Part shown: in pieces, positions 40,843-51,041 of the stretch
How the letters are laid out: every line of letters starts with the position of its first letter
How positions within the stretch are numbered: the first letter of the stretch is position 1
Source of the DNA: Zygotorulaspora mrakii
Taxonomy: Eukaryota > Ascomycota > Saccharomycetes > Saccharomycetales > Saccharomycetaceae
Length of the DNA: 64,000 nt
Reading direction: 5' to 3'
Assembly: GCF_013402915.1 (NCBI RefSeq)
Contig: NC_050720.1
Span: forward strand, 248,001-312,000
Notes under the pieces: generated by a model
Database searches by the model: none
What the model saw: only the letters and a program-made list of their open reading frames with translations
Told to the model about the DNA's origin: nothing
Position numbers and translations under genes: made by a program

Positions 40843-42813
40843 CTTGGCGAAAACTTTTCTCTTCGCTCAAGCTGATTATTATTCCTGTTCAAATCTCTCG
40901 CAAAAACTATGATATACGACACACAAATGGCATAAATATAGGGAATGCCTCAAAGCTTTGATCGACAGATAGGCTAATATTTAATCCTTCTTTTATGGAA
41001 AAGTCAAATGAGATTGGAAGACAATGACTGCGTTTTTCTTTTCAACCGTTAGATTATAGATGAGAATCAGCCGCTATTTCGAACTTTTGTTGATTTTTTA
41101 AACTGCTCTTTCGCTCGTTCCTCGTCGATGCGTTCCTAATATTTTTTAATCAGGTCAGTTTCCGAATGGTGTGAGATTATTTTTTAAAGTTTTTTTTTCT
41201 GTTCAGAAAGAAGGAATAACTCATTCCCTTGCAAAAACAGCGCGTGGCAGAATAAAAAAAATACTTCGATGGGATGCCACTAATCCTGACTATTGTAAAC
41301 TTTGGCGGCAAGTATTTAGTCTTACTTTTCTGCACAATACTTTTTGAAGCTACACCTTTGCGGACAGGGAATAATATGGCGTGATGAAGTGACTTTCGTG
41401 TGCAGAAAGTTCAGTGTTTACCACTTCGAATAAATGCGTTTAGATATGCATGAAACATGAACGGACCTCGAGCGCGGATCTCGTATCTGGCTGATTTTTG
41501 TCCAATCAATCGCCTAATACTTAAGCACGATATATTAAAATATTTTGGGCTGTGCAGGAGTCGCAGATAGAGGCCAGGCCCTTGTGCACTTTCTGCAAAC
41601 AAGACCATCTTGCAGCTATCTCAACAGTTCAATATGAATGTGAGGAAATGCAGGCATTCTCAAATTCCACATCCACCTTTACTAAGTATGGGAGATCAAA
41701 GTGAGGTTGCATTGCTAATTATCGTTTAGCACATGTTCATAGAGTTGTAATTCGCACAAGCTGCGAACAGACTCATCAATGTATGCGTGAGCTAGTGGAA
41801 AATTTGGGGCATTTCTAAGTTTTACTCTGCTCAGGAGCAATGTAGCTCTTCAAATCAAGTCTTTAAATTGTAAAGGGCATTGAAACGATCGAAATATAAA
41901 GACAGCACTCGTAAAGGTAGGCGGTGATTTTCACTGCCAGTATTTTTGGGAGTTGCTTTGTTGTTTTCTTAATGCATCCGAATGCTGTTCGATGAAGTCG
42001 GGGATAGTTACCAGCTTCTCAGGGCTGGGTTCAATGTGAAGAAATTGCATAGCAAGAAATGAATGTTGTTCCATTGCTTTTGAGCAGCATTATTGTCAGC
42101 ACATTGAGTTAGGGACTCCGGGAACTCAAAAGCTCACTTTTTTTTTGTTACAATGCTTAACATTGTGGCTGTACACTTTAGCCTTCAAGCTCACGAGCAA
42201 AGATGCAGGTTCATGCCACGTTCCTGCGTCTTCACTGTATCTTCAAGGCATAGTCGGCAGTTAGCCGCTGATGTCAGAAGGAAGCCAGCGGCTTCAAGCA
42301 GAGAGATCTCGAACCTCTTGAATAGGAGCAGTTTCCTCATTACAGTTTCTGTGCTCCGATCCCTCACTCTACCTCTCAAACCCCTGCATTTCAATATCGA
42401 ATTATCGTTGCACTTTTGCCGCCATTCTAAATCAACCGTAGGTTTGCATGATATCATCTGTGTACTTCGCCGATCTGTAAAACTGACAGGCACATATCAA
42501 CTTGAAGGTACTAGAGTCCAAAGTAGCGTTATTCATCATCACTATATTCGCAACGTAGTATAATGCTCTTAATTCAATATGAACTCATCATGGTCCTTTC
42601 GAGAGTTATTTAATATTCACATAATCGCGTTATACGTCGCATTCGCGGAAGGGTAACCGCGTTTAGGTTTGTTTTCGTTCTCTGAAACGTAAACAATACA
42701 CTTCACCATGTCATTAACACTTCAAGACGTTTTTGGTGTCTGTATTCGGTGATTAGACACTGAAGATACCTGCATCAGCTAATCCTTCAAACTACTATAC
42801 GTAATAACCTGAT
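40843..42813. other. 1.97-kb gap between RMD9 and MLC1, no gene recognised
   Basis: The longest empty interval in the window, between divergent genes that are adjacent in S. cerevisiae. Open frames at 42153-42563 (+) and 42191-42493 (-) resemble no family and overlap each other. A hairpin at 41920-41938 followed by an ATTTTTGG run at 41942-41949 could mark an Sm-type RNA 3' end. A TTTCCGAA at about 41159 recalls centromere CDEIII, but no AT-rich CDEII or CDEI accompanies it. No tRNA or LTR was found. Confidence 0.5.
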
Positions 42814-43254
42814 ATGACTGCATCTAAGACTAACAAGGATATTTTCACACTTTTTGACAAGAAGGGCCAGAGCTCGATATCAAGACAATCGTTTGGAGAC
42901 TACTTGAGAGCGATAGGCTACAATCCCACCAATCAGCAAACTGAAAAGATTCTGGCGAATGCCAATGCTCCAGACCAACTATCATTAGAGCTCATCGATC
43001 AGTTAATACAGTCGAATGAGAAGGAGTTAAATGCCACCACAACAGGCAAAGTTGACGATTTTATAAAAGCATTTCAGGTCTTCGACAAGGAAAACACGGG
43101 TAAAGTATCTGTCGGTGATATCAGATATATGTTGACCTCCTTAGGGGAGAAATTGTCGGATGACGAAGTAGATGAGCTGTTGAAGGGAGTGGAAATTGAC
43201 AGTGAGGGCGGCGTAGATTACAAAAAGTTCATCGAAGATATACTAAGACAGTAG
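42814..43254 (+). CDS. MLC1: Myosin essential light chain Mlc1
   Basis: A 146-residue EF-hand protein of the calmodulin superfamily (S. cerevisiae 149 aa). It is the essential light chain of Myo1 and Myo2 and binds Iqg1, so it acts in cytokinesis and vesicle delivery. Landmarks are NKDIFTLFDKKGQ, FGDYLRAIGYNPTNQQ, FQVFDKENTGKVSVGDIRYM and VDYKKFIEDILRQ. The EF-hand loops are degenerate at several calcium ligands, as is usual for Mlc1, so calcium binding is unlikely. There is a long upstream gap before it. Confidence 0.95.
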   Translation: MTASKTNKDIFTLFDKKGQSSISRQSFGDYLRAIGYNPTNQQTEKILANANAPDQLSLELIDQLIQSNEKELNATTTGKVDDFIKAFQVFDKENTGKVSVGDIRYMLTSLGEKLSDDEVDELLKGVEIDSEGGVDYKKFIEDILRQ

Positions 43255-43311
43255 AACGGTCGCACGCAACACATACATTTTTACTACATCTTTATATCTT
43301 AACTTATATAT

Positions 43312-44835
43312 CTAAGTTAGTATGGGCATGAAGTTACCCAATATCATTAATGGCAGACCAGAAACGTCTCGTTTCAGAGTCCACATACAACAGCATTTGA
43401 TTATTTCACCCTTTATGGGACTGAGTAAATTGCAAACCTGCATTTGTTCAGAACCTTTGAAGTCTTTGTAGGCCACCTTGGAGAATGTTTTGAAATAATC
43501 TCGTACACTTTCATCATCCATAATTTCGACGATGAAAGTCATTTTGTTCAACAGCTCTTCCCGGTTCCATCCGCTTAAAATCTCAAATTCTTCATTTACG
43601 TATGAAATCTGTCCGTTACGCCTCCAAACACATGTTGGAGTACCGATTTGCACAATAAATTTTACGTACTCCAATAATGTTCTTTGGTAGCATTGCTCCA
43701 TAAAAATCATGTCTTCTTCTGTTAAAGTAACTGAACATGCAATAAAGATTGGCCGAAACTCAGCCAACGATTGACATATTTCCACTAGTGCCTGCTGGTT
43801 GAACCTTTTCCTCAAGTATGTAAAAAGATGATGAAATCCGGGAGTATGCGAAAAAGGTTTATTTATTAGTGTATAAATCTCCATCGGCGTTGCGTATCGC
43901 AGAGAGTGCTCCCATTCTGGATTGCTATACATTCGCATTGCATCGGGTGCACAACACTCCAGTGCAAACGACACGGAAACTCCCGTATTTGTGTGCTGGT
44001 TTTGTTTGAAAATTCCCATTATTTCCGGGAACGATAATGATTCAACGTTTAGATAGTATTGGTTGATATGTGGATTCTGGCAAATATCTCCCGATTTGGG
44101 ACTCCTGTCGTGTGGTAACAGTCGCTTAAAGTTTAGCGATCTACTCGCTATATCGACCGGTATTAGAGGGAAATGATTCTCAAAAAGGTCTATCTTTGAT
44201 GATACAACATTTAGAGAATTATCTCCTAATAATACTGAATAAACATTTTGACCTGACGAGGGATAGTAATGCGGCGGCAAATTTACATTGGATGAATCCG
44301 CGACTCTCGGTACAGTATCATTATTTGAATTAAGCTGTTTGCTTGAATAGAGTAGATCGACAGGTATTTTGTTTATTAAAGTATCTTCGTTGATAATTCT
44401 GGATAAAATCGAATACTCGGAATCAGCCGCATTTGAAAGAAATTTCGACCGGTGGACAATATGTTGCGGATTTCGGAAATTTTGCTGTTCCTGGCTATCA
44501 CTGATATCATTGTTACCGTTACTACTACTACCATTGCTAGTATCGCTACTTTGCATAAAATTATTTGAGGGCGAGCCTCTTCTTCGTATCGATAACGAAT
44601 CATCGGGCACACCTGCCAAATATTTGCTCTTCTTTCTCGGCGCATCCACACATGTGTGCTCTATCCCCTTACTGATACATCTAAAGCATGGCCTATTTGC
44701 TTCACATGATAAGTGCCATTTCGCACAGTTAACGCATGCAATATGCGTATTTCTTCTCTTCTTCATCTGTTTTGTTGTCGCCTTCTGTTCTGGACCGTTA
44801 GACTTACTGCATTCTTTTGTATTAGTCTCAGTCAT
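43312..44835 (-). CDS. ERT1: Ert1, Zn2Cys6 regulator of non-fermentable carbon use (YBR239C)
   Basis: A 507-residue fungal zinc-cluster transcription factor (S. cerevisiae Ert1, 529 aa), which regulates gluconeogenesis and ethanol use. The Zn2Cys6 cluster is at Cys34, 37, 44, 50, 53 and 62 ([15 protein letters not shown], then [14 protein letters not shown]). A disordered Ser/Asn region follows. The C-terminal third holds FDRMLL-like family blocks and a PAS-type domain near 385-450 ([20 protein letters not shown], then GWNREELL). The spacing of the cluster and PAS domain match the Ert1/AcuK family. Between MLC1 (YGL106W) and ARC1 (YGL105W), again alternating tracks. Confidence 0.93.
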   Translation of the reverse strand: MTETNTKECSKSNGPEQKATTKQMKKRRNTHIACVNCAKWHLSCEANRPCFRCISKGIEHTCVDAPRKKSKYLAGVPDDSLSIRRRGSPSNNFMQSSDTSNGSSSNGNNDISDSQEQQNFRNPQHIVHRSKFLSNAADSEYSILSRIINEDTLINKIPVDLLYSSKQLNSNNDTVPRVADSSNVNLPPHYYPSSGQNVYSVLLGDNSLNVVSSKIDLFENHFPLIPVDIASRSLNFKRLLPHDRSPKSGDICQNPHINQYYLNVESLSFPEIMGIFKQNQHTNTGVSVSFALECCAPDAMRMYSNPEWEHSLRYATPMEIYTLINKPFSHTPGFHHLFTYLRKRFNQQALVEICQSLAEFRPIFIACSVTLTEEDMIFMEQCYQRTLLEYVKFIVQIGTPTCVWRRNGQISYVNEEFEILSGWNREELLNKMTFIVEIMDDESVRDYFKTFSKVAYKDFKGSEQMQVCNLLSPIKGEIIKCCCMWTLKRDVSGLPLMILGNFMPILT

Positions 44836-45130
44836 TTCAAGATACGAGACACCAGTTTTGATCCAGTGCCAGTAACTGTTTGATGACTGTCTGCAGTATC
44901 TTACACTGTTTTCATTTATTTATCGTTGACGACCGATGCGCTCAGTATTTCCATGTTGACACTAAATTTTTCAATACTATACAGGTATTCTTAAGAAGGA
45001 AAAAGCATCTGAATAAGAGAGCACTTTCCAAATAGTGATAACTCAGCAGAAGTTCCTCCATGACATGCAAGAATACTCAAGTAGTTGCGCAATGGACCGC
45101 CATTATGCAACTCACTTCATATGCTGATAA

Positions 45131-45142
45131 GTCACGTGCATG
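45131..45142. promoter_or_regulatory. E-box between ERT1 and ARC1
   Basis: GTCACGTGCATG, identical to the 12-mer upstream of DOA4, with the CACGTG core for Cbf1-type factors. No CDEIII lies downstream, so it is not a centromere. Confidence 0.4.
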
Positions 45143-45198
45143 GAGATCAGTATTATGTTGATAGATCAACTATACGTTTAGAATTTCTATATAGAACC

Positions 45199-45210
45199 TG
45201 AAAAATTTTT
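45199..45210 (+). promoter_or_regulatory. RRPE-type element upstream of ARC1
   Basis: TGAAAAATTTTT matches the ribosomal RNA processing element (TGAAAAATTTT) bound by Stb3, about 95 bp before the ARC1 start. Genes for translation factors often carry it in yeasts. Confidence 0.45.
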
Positions 45211-45305
45211 TAGATATCAGACAAAAGGTCCTGTTCAAAAAGGAATATATACAGCGCAACGCAATCAATCGGTTTTGTGGTGAACTGTTTTGAATTAGAA
45301 TAGTA

Positions 45306-46457
45306 ATGTCAGAATTAGTTGAAAAATTTCAATCCTTGTCGATTCAGCAACCTGATACCCTTTCAAGGGAGCAGCAGGCACAAGCTGCCCAGTGGGACTC
45401 CGTATTGAAGACTGGCCAATTTCAAGAAAGATTAGATGACTTGAATGTTTTATTGAGAGACAACAGTTTTATACTTTCTACTTTGAAACCAACAATCACA
45501 GACGTCAATGTTTTTGAAGTTTCTTTGCCATTGGTCAAAGAACAGGTATTCAGTTCTAAGGATGTCAAGGGGACCTATACGAAATACAGACACATTTTAA
45601 GATGGATTGACTATTTGCAGAAATTGCTGAAGGTTTCTGAAGAAGGTCAATTAAAAATATCTTACGACATCGACTTACCTCGTGAAGTTATCGAAAAGAA
45701 AAAGAAGAGTGCAGAGGCCAAGAAGGGTTCAGAGGAATCTCAAGGAGATAAAAAATCGTCGAAGAAAGAAAAGCCACCTACTAAAGAGAATGAAAATGGT
45801 GATATAAAACCCAAGGGTAAACCAGATGAAGAAACTTTGAAAAAATTGAGAGAGGAGGCAAAGGCGAAGAAAGCTGCAAAAAAAGCTGCAAATGCCAATC
45901 AGCAACAGCAACAGCAAGCTAGTGCTAACGAAAAGCCGAAGCCTTCTGTTATTGATTTCCGCGTTGGTTTTATTCAAAAAGCTATCAAACATCCAGATGC
46001 TGACTCATTGTATGTTTCAACAATTGATTGTGGTGATGAAGAAGGTCCAAGAACAGTTTGTTCTGGTTTAGTAAAGCATTTCTCATTAGAGGCAATGCAA
46101 GAGCGTTATGTTGTTACTGTTTGTAACTTGAAGCCAGTTAATATGAGAGGAATAAAATCCAGCGCGATGGTGCTATGTGGTTCAGATGAAACAAAGGTCG
46201 AATTTGTTGAACCACCAGCTGGATCAAAAGCTGGTGATAAAGTTTTCTTCGAAGGATTTGGTGATGAAGAACCATTAAAGCAATTAAACCCCAAAAAGAA
46301 GTTATGGGAACAATTACAACCACATTTTACCACAACTGAAGATTTAGAAGTCGTTTTCAAAGACGATGAAGATAAGGAAGCTCCAGTTAGAAAATTAACG
46401 AACAAGAATGGTGATTCTTTCAAAGTTGTTTCTTTGGTAAATGCTCAAGTTCGTTAA
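45306..46457 (+). CDS. ARC1: Arc1, tRNA-binding cofactor of Met- and Glu-tRNA synthetases
   Basis: A 383-residue cofactor (S. cerevisiae 376 aa) that joins methionyl- and glutamyl-tRNA synthetases and raises their affinity for tRNA, keeping them in the cytosol. Residues 1-130 form the GST-like domain that contacts the synthetases. Residues 135-205 are Lys/Glu/Ala-rich (KEEAKAKKAAKKA, with a Gln run), a nonspecific tRNA-binding stretch. The C-terminal EMAPII-type OB fold starts near 215 with VGFIQKAIKHPDADSLYVST and includes RTVCSGLVKHF, NLKPVNMRGIKSSAMVLC and the end VVSLVNAQVR. Confidence 0.95.
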   Translation: MSELVEKFQSLSIQQPDTLSREQQAQAAQWDSVLKTGQFQERLDDLNVLLRDNSFILSTLKPTITDVNVFEVSLPLVKEQVFSSKDVKGTYTKYRHILRWIDYLQKLLKVSEEGQLKISYDIDLPREVIEKKKKSAEAKKGSEESQGDKKSSKKEKPPTKENENGDIKPKGKPDEETLKKLREEAKAKKAAKKAANANQQQQQQASANEKPKPSVIDFRVGFIQKAIKHPDADSLYVSTIDCGDEEGPRTVCSGLVKHFSLEAMQERYVVTVCNLKPVNMRGIKSSAMVLCGSDETKVEFVEPPAGSKAGDKVFFEGFGDEEPLKQLNPKKKLWEQLQPHFTTTEDLEVVFKDDEDKEAPVRKLTNKNGDSFKVVSLVNAQVR

Positions 46458-46520
46458 GAAATAAGCAGCATATAATTTTATGTATCTAAATACCATTTAT
46501 GTACAAAGCCGCTGGAAATG

Positions 46521-48047
46521 CTACGTTGAATACACATCTGTGTAGAAAATCTCGTTATACTTCAATTGTAATTCCCAGTATTTCAATTGCGAGCACGATT
46601 TCGTTGTATCTTCACAGGAACAAAGTTGCTTCAAAATTCTATCCCTCCATATATTGACCACTTTTTTGGTCACCAAGACATTTAATTCATTTGTCAATTC
46701 ATCTTGATAGATATCCTGTGAGCACTCATTATTATTATTCAGTAATACATTACAATGGTACAGCAGGATCAAATTAGTTGAGTTTCTAACAATAAAATTT
46801 ATCAACGGATACATCGAATATTGTAGTATCGATTGTGTCAAGAACCAATTTTCAAGTTCACTCGATAATTCAGGACAGGTATAACCATGAACAACCGTCA
46901 ATAATGTGAACGAAACAGTTTGCCAATCTGGATTATGTAGCCATTTATTTTTTATAATACTGAGCCAATTGGAGATATTGAACGGATTAGCGTCACTGAT
47001 GATTTTTTCCAGTACTTTACAAAACTCGAATGGCAAAATTCTCTTCATATAGCCAAGGAACCATTTGCAGTATTCTTCTCTACTCAAAATCATATTTCCA
47101 TGAGTATTTAACCATAGAATTGTATATATTTTGTTTTCCACTAAACAATCAATAAATTCTTTCCTTTCGTGCAATTCTTGAAAGCTATTCGTGTTCTTTT
47201 GAGTATGATTATTCATAGGTGGTGATGGAATATTATTGTTAATGCTGATTGATTCGTCATCGAAATGCATGTCAAAAACCGAAAAAGGTCCCTCTTTGTG
47301 AGTTGAAATGCCGCTGTTTTTAAAACTGTTCTTAGAATGGTTCTCTAATTTTCTCAGTAAACCGTTCAAGGTCTTATTAACAGATTTTTGATCATAATTT
47401 CTGACTCTCCCCGTACCGTAAACAGATTTGACATGATTATCATACGTCTGTAATCTTCTTATATTTAAGTTTGATTGTTCCAGTTCGAGTTCTAGTTCCG
47501 GTTCCGCGTCAATGGGCACTGGTAGAGTCTTTTTATCGTCTGGTTCCTCCTCGATTTCGCTCTCGCTATTGGGTGGAGACAAGGCAACTCTAGCGGACTG
47601 ACTGTTTGAAGTTGTCAGTTTCCTTTGTTTTGTGCCTTCTGAATCTTCATCAATGCAGCACCTTTTCCTTTTCATTTGGCTCATCCTAACCAATTGTGCT
47701 TCACTGTTATTTTTCAATGAGATCCTATAGCTATTTTCCTCCAGCCATACCAGTCTCACATCATAACAGCATTTTATATTATGTTCGATACAATATGAAC
47801 ATCGGGGTCTCATCTCGTCACACCTTCTCTTACGAAGTCTACATGCCCAGCAGCCACTGAAAGTTCTACCTCTCAGTGGAGCCAGTAACTTGGCTTTCAA
47901 TTGTTGATCATGTTCCTGTTTGTCCTGTTCCACTTGGAGTTCACGTTCCTGTTTGTCCTGTTCCACTTGGAGTTCACGTTCCTGTTTGTCCTGTTCTACT
48001 TGGAGTTCACGTTCCTGTTTGTCCTGTTCCACTTGGAGTTCAACCAT
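46521..48047 (-). CDS. THI2: Thi2, Zn2Cys6 activator of thiamine genes
   Basis: A 508-residue zinc-cluster transcription activator (S. cerevisiae Thi2, 450 aa). With Thi3 and Pdc2 it switches on thiamine biosynthesis genes when thiamine is scarce. The Zn2Cys6 cluster is at Cys66, 69, 76, 83, 86 and 93 (GCWACRLRKRRCDE, then RCSYCIEHNIKC), directly followed by WLEENSYRI. C-terminal family blocks include ILWLNTHGNMILSREEY, VHGYTCPELS, MYPLINFIV and TKKVVNIWRDRILKQLCSC. The first 45 residues are four copies of an 11-residue Glu/Gln/Lys repeat that I do not know from S. cerevisiae. No later ATG lies before the zinc cluster, so the repeats are likely translated. Confidence 0.93.
   Translation of the reverse strand: MVELQVEQDKQERELQVEQDKQERELQVEQDKQERELQVEQDKQEHDQQLKAKLLAPLRGRTFSGCWACRLRKRRCDEMRPRCSYCIEHNIKCCYDVRLVWLEENSYRISLKNNSEAQLVRMSQMKRKRCCIDEDSEGTKQRKLTTSNSQSARVALSPPNSESEIEEEPDDKKTLPVPIDAEPELELELEQSNLNIRRLQTYDNHVKSVYGTGRVRNYDQKSVNKTLNGLLRKLENHSKNSFKNSGISTHKEGPFSVFDMHFDDESISINNNIPSPPMNNHTQKNTNSFQELHERKEFIDCLVENKIYTILWLNTHGNMILSREEYCKWFLGYMKRILPFEFCKVLEKIISDANPFNISNWLSIIKNKWLHNPDWQTVSFTLLTVVHGYTCPELSSELENWFLTQSILQYSMYPLINFIVRNSTNLILLYHCNVLLNNNNECSQDIYQDELTNELNVLVTKKVVNIWRDRILKQLCSCEDTTKSCSQLKYWELQLKYNEIFYTDVYST
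47912..48043 (-). repeat. Four 33-bp tandem repeats at the THI2 5' end
   Basis: Four near-identical 33-bp units encode ELQVEQDKQER just after the start codon and before the DNA-binding domain. The units differ by one or two bases, which suggests recent expansion or ongoing homogenisation. Confidence 0.95.
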
Positions 48048-48976
48048 GATGCAGAGCTATCGGCCTTGCCTAACCCAATAATGCTCACAAGCAGTTACCC
48101 AATCTATGGAAAAATGGATGAATATATACTGGATCACCAACTCCTAAACTGCCATTTCAACCAACAACCAATAAATACGCCTCTCGAAAATGCAGCGTAA
48201 AAGACCATGATCCTAATTCCGAAACGAAACAGCTGCAAACTGCACAACCACGACTGCCCATGGCAACGCACATAAGAAAAGATTCCACCATATCATACGA
48301 TCATCAGACAGACTTTTTCCATCATATCTTTCTGAAAACACCCCCGGTTGCCCACCAGAAGAATGACTAGCCAAACAGTTATTATCTCGTACGTAACCAG
48401 ATGCGCCCTCAATCGATGCAAGTTAATTTACAGCTCGATCACCACAATAGCGGGCCATCCCTTGTATGCGCTTAAAAGATCGAACAGAAAAAAATCACCC
48501 GAATCGCTTACCCGCAAGTCACGTAAGAAAATAAACGAAGAGCACCATTATCTTCACGCTTGAGCCTTGATTGATTCAGATTTGAACCATAAACTTCTAC
48601 TTCAAAATCTCTTTAATTCAATGGGCGGCTAGCTCCTTCATGAGCTCTTTCATGGGTTATTATATATAAAAAACAACTCAAACTTGTATTGATTGAAAGT
48701 CAAATTAATCGAATCTTCGAGAGGTAATTAAATGATTCTTCTACTACTAGCTTTTAATGGGAGATCAGTACACCCTGTGTTTTCTCGGCCGAAATATTTA
48801 TAGTCGAAAAATGATTGCTAGCTCGCTTGGTACGACAGTTCTCTTGACGTGGAGAGATATATTGAAAATAACGTCACAAATTCAATAGGATTGCTTATAT
48901 TCTTCAATACAACATTTATATATATATATATATATAATAAAGTAGTTTGAATTCGAATTCAAATAGTGGTGAAGGT
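48048..48976. other. Interval between THI2 and VPS73
   Basis: 929 bp holding the THI2 promoter and VPS73 3' region. Contains a (TA)10 tract at 48918-48937 close to the VPS73 stop. A small open frame at 48348-48563 resembles nothing. No tRNA passes inspection; a GGTTCAAATCT near 48590 on the minus strand lacks a pairing T-stem. Confidence 0.45.
48918..48937 (-). terminator. (TA)10 tract, likely VPS73 3'-end efficiency element
   Basis: A perfect 20-bp TA dinucleotide repeat 40 bp after the VPS73 stop codon. TATATA is the yeast polyadenylation efficiency element, so a role in 3'-end formation is plausible; it is also a microsatellite. Confidence 0.4.
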
Positions 48977-50449
48977 TTAGTATCCAGACCAAACATCCGT
49001 GTAGCTTGCCTTATTTTTGGTTTCCGGAATGTAATAGTAGGTGTAAAAGCAGAAACCAACTGCAATGAAACCAAATATGCAGTAAACGGAACCACCAACC
49101 AAATCGTGAACCATGGGGAATAAGTATGCAATGAAAAATGTTCCCAGCCAGTTACATACAGTTCCGAAGCTTTGGGCCGTAGCTGCATCTTGCGGTGCTG
49201 ACAATGATCCAATGATCATGAATGGTATCGGGCCGAGGCCTAGAGCAAAAGCGGTGATATATAGGAAAGTGGAGGAGACTAAAAGTGTAGCCATTCTCTT
49301 CACTATTCCTATACTGATCAAGAAAGAAGAGATTGACATTAAACCGGCTGAGAACATTAGCAGCGGCTTGCATCCTGAAACGGCAATTAATGCAGAAGCA
49401 GCAAGCGTCACTAAAACGTTCACCAAGGATATGCCCAAATTGACTTGGATGGCATGATCTGGTAACAACTGGCTGATCACTTTAACTCCGTAGAATATGA
49501 TTGAGTTGATACCACATAACTGTTGGCCTAACAAAAGAGCTAGTATAACGTTCCTTGGCTTTCTGAACATTGGATTTCTGACATATTGCCATAAAGTGGG
49601 TCCTTCTTTGTTACCATCCAGATTCTCTTGATCCTCCTGATGTTGGGCGTCGGTCCGCCATTTTTGAATCTCGGCCTTGGCGTCCTCAAGTGACCCGTTG
49701 CGTAATTTGTACAACGACATTTCTGCTTCTCTAAGTCTACCTCTGATCATTAACCATTTTGGTGACTCTAAAATGATGAACAAAAGAACAATGTTTACCA
49801 CGGCTAAAAGGAAGCCCGTGAATAAGAGCCATCTCCAACGATAGGAATCAGCAAATTTGAGTGCTAACGATTGTGTGAAAAGAATACCCATATTGATGCA
49901 AACCTGGTTCAGAGACCCCAAGCTCCCCCTCCATTCAACAGGACTGATCTCGTTTATGAATAACGGTATAACTACAATGCAAATGCCGCTAGATATACCC
50001 ACCAAAATTCTGCCAAGGATTAAACCACTGTAGCTGTTACTGGCAAATAGCATTAGCGATCCAAGACCCGATAGCACACATCCATAAATGCAAACTTTCT
50101 TGCGCCCATATACGTTCGCTAGCCATCCCGCATAGTACGACCCGAAAAGACCACCCACGCAAAACATTGCTGTAACCAATCCAATCTGCTCATCGTCCAT
50201 TGGCACACATTGTCTGAAGTGATGTCTGCCTAGCCATGTAGAATCGTATGGCACGTTTTCATTTCCGTTGGGAACTGAAAATTCTGAGCATGACATGAAT
50301 TGCTGTGGAGCATTCAATTCTGCTGTGTGGTATCCGAATTGAGCCGATCCTAAGCACACGATCAGAGTGCAATATATAACGGGAAAGGCAATCCTTTCGT
50401 TTCTGGCAACGCCTCGTGATGGATACAACAGCGAATCATTTTCTGACAT
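48977..50449 (-). CDS. VPS73: Vps73/Ybr241c family MFS sugar-transporter-like protein
   Basis: A 490-residue major facilitator protein of the sugar transporter family with about twelve helices. S. cerevisiae has the sisters VPS73 (YGL104C, 486 aa) and YBR241C, both of uncertain substrate; Vps73 relates to vacuolar protein sorting. Family marks are FGYHTAELNAPQ in helix 1, GWLANVYGRKKV after helix 2, GRILVGISSGICIVVIPLFI with NEISPVEWRG, the central loop ESPKWLMIRGR, QQLCGINSIIFYGV in helix 7, and PETKNKASYTDVWSGY at the C-terminus. The PETK box is normal for sugar porters. The single copy lies between THI2 and RPL28. Confidence 0.9.
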   Translation of the reverse strand: MSENDSLLYPSRGVARNERIAFPVIYCTLIVCLGSAQFGYHTAELNAPQQFMSCSEFSVPNGNENVPYDSTWLGRHHFRQCVPMDDEQIGLVTAMFCVGGLFGSYYAGWLANVYGRKKVCIYGCVLSGLGSLMLFASNSYSGLILGRILVGISSGICIVVIPLFINEISPVEWRGSLGSLNQVCINMGILFTQSLALKFADSYRWRWLLFTGFLLAVVNIVLLFIILESPKWLMIRGRLREAEMSLYKLRNGSLEDAKAEIQKWRTDAQHQEDQENLDGNKEGPTLWQYVRNPMFRKPRNVILALLLGQQLCGINSIIFYGVKVISQLLPDHAIQVNLGISLVNVLVTLAASALIAVSGCKPLLMFSAGLMSISSFLISIGIVKRMATLLVSSTFLYITAFALGLGPIPFMIIGSLSAPQDAATAQSFGTVCNWLGTFFIAYLFPMVHDLVGGSVYCIFGFIAVGFCFYTYYYIPETKNKASYTDVWSGY

Positions 50450-51041
50450 AACTGGTTTTTACTCGTGTACAACTCCTATCCTATTGCTGTGCCACTCCTG
50501 TAACGCTCCTATACCGCTCCTTATCTAGTAGTGGCAAGTGATGTAGTTATGGTTAGAATATCAACCATCTATCTTCAAATCCTCAAATTTATACTTGATA
50601 ATCGCATAAAAATAAAAATGAAGGATGATATCTGAATCAGATGTAGCAGAGTCAACATTGAATTAGGCTTTTTACGCTGTTGATCCAAAATGTAAATACA
50701 ACAGATGTACTGTATCCCTTTTTTCTATTTTTTGCTTTTCGAGGCAGTTGAGACTGTTTCGAGCAACAGTACACCACTACAGTCTGTTGAATCCGTACAC
50801 CCCTTGTTTTCGATTTTTCAGATTTTTCTTTCTTTCGGACACTCGGACACTTGAGCGTTTGAAAATTCGGACGTTCGAAACGGACGCAATTGCAAGGACG
50901 CAACTTTCACCTCTTGTGCCGGAATCTGCAGCTTGCTGATGGATGATACCGCCTGCTACTTTACAAGTATATAGAAGACACCTTCTAATTTTGGCATCGG
51001 ATATTCAATGTTTGGAAAGCAGGAAAGTAAGATAACCAGAA
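50450..51041. promoter_or_regulatory. RPL28 promoter with Rap1 site
   Basis: 592 bp between VPS73 and RPL28. ATCCGTACACCC at 50791-50802 matches the Rap1 consensus AYCYRTRCAYYW at 11 of 12 positions, about 240 bp before the RPL28 start. A T-rich stretch follows at 50803-50832, the usual arrangement for ribosomal protein promoters. Confidence 0.6.

Larger units (their letters stand above)
44836..45305. other. Divergent promoter region ERT1/ARC1
   Basis: 470 bp shared by ERT1 and ARC1. Holds an E-box at 45131-45142 and an RRPE-like element at 45199-45210. No gene seen. Confidence 0.45.

Noticed and set aside
41150..41180. TTTCCGAA resembling centromere element CDEIII
   Set aside because: Only the core matches; there is no AT-rich CDEII of 80-90 bp and no CDEI at the right distance, and synteny gives no reason for a centromere here.
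42153..42563. 136-codon open frame in the RMD9-MLC1 gap, with a 100-codon frame on the other strand
   Set aside because: Neither resembles a known family, the two overlap antisense, and there is no domain or conserved pattern. Such lengths occur by chance in a 2-kb interval.
45131..45230. GTCACGTG as CDEI followed by AT-rich DNA
   Set aside because: No CDEIII follows within the needed distance; treated as an E-box. The copy at 13805 fails for the same reason.
48576..48660. GGTTCAAATCT on the minus strand as a tRNA B-box
   Set aside because: The flanking bases do not form a T stem, and no A-box lies upstream.
48600..48912. Possible solo LTR starting TGTTGTATTG on the minus strand near 48912
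   Set aside because: Only the first few bases recall yeast LTR ends; no matching terminal end, target-site duplication or tRNA primer context was found.
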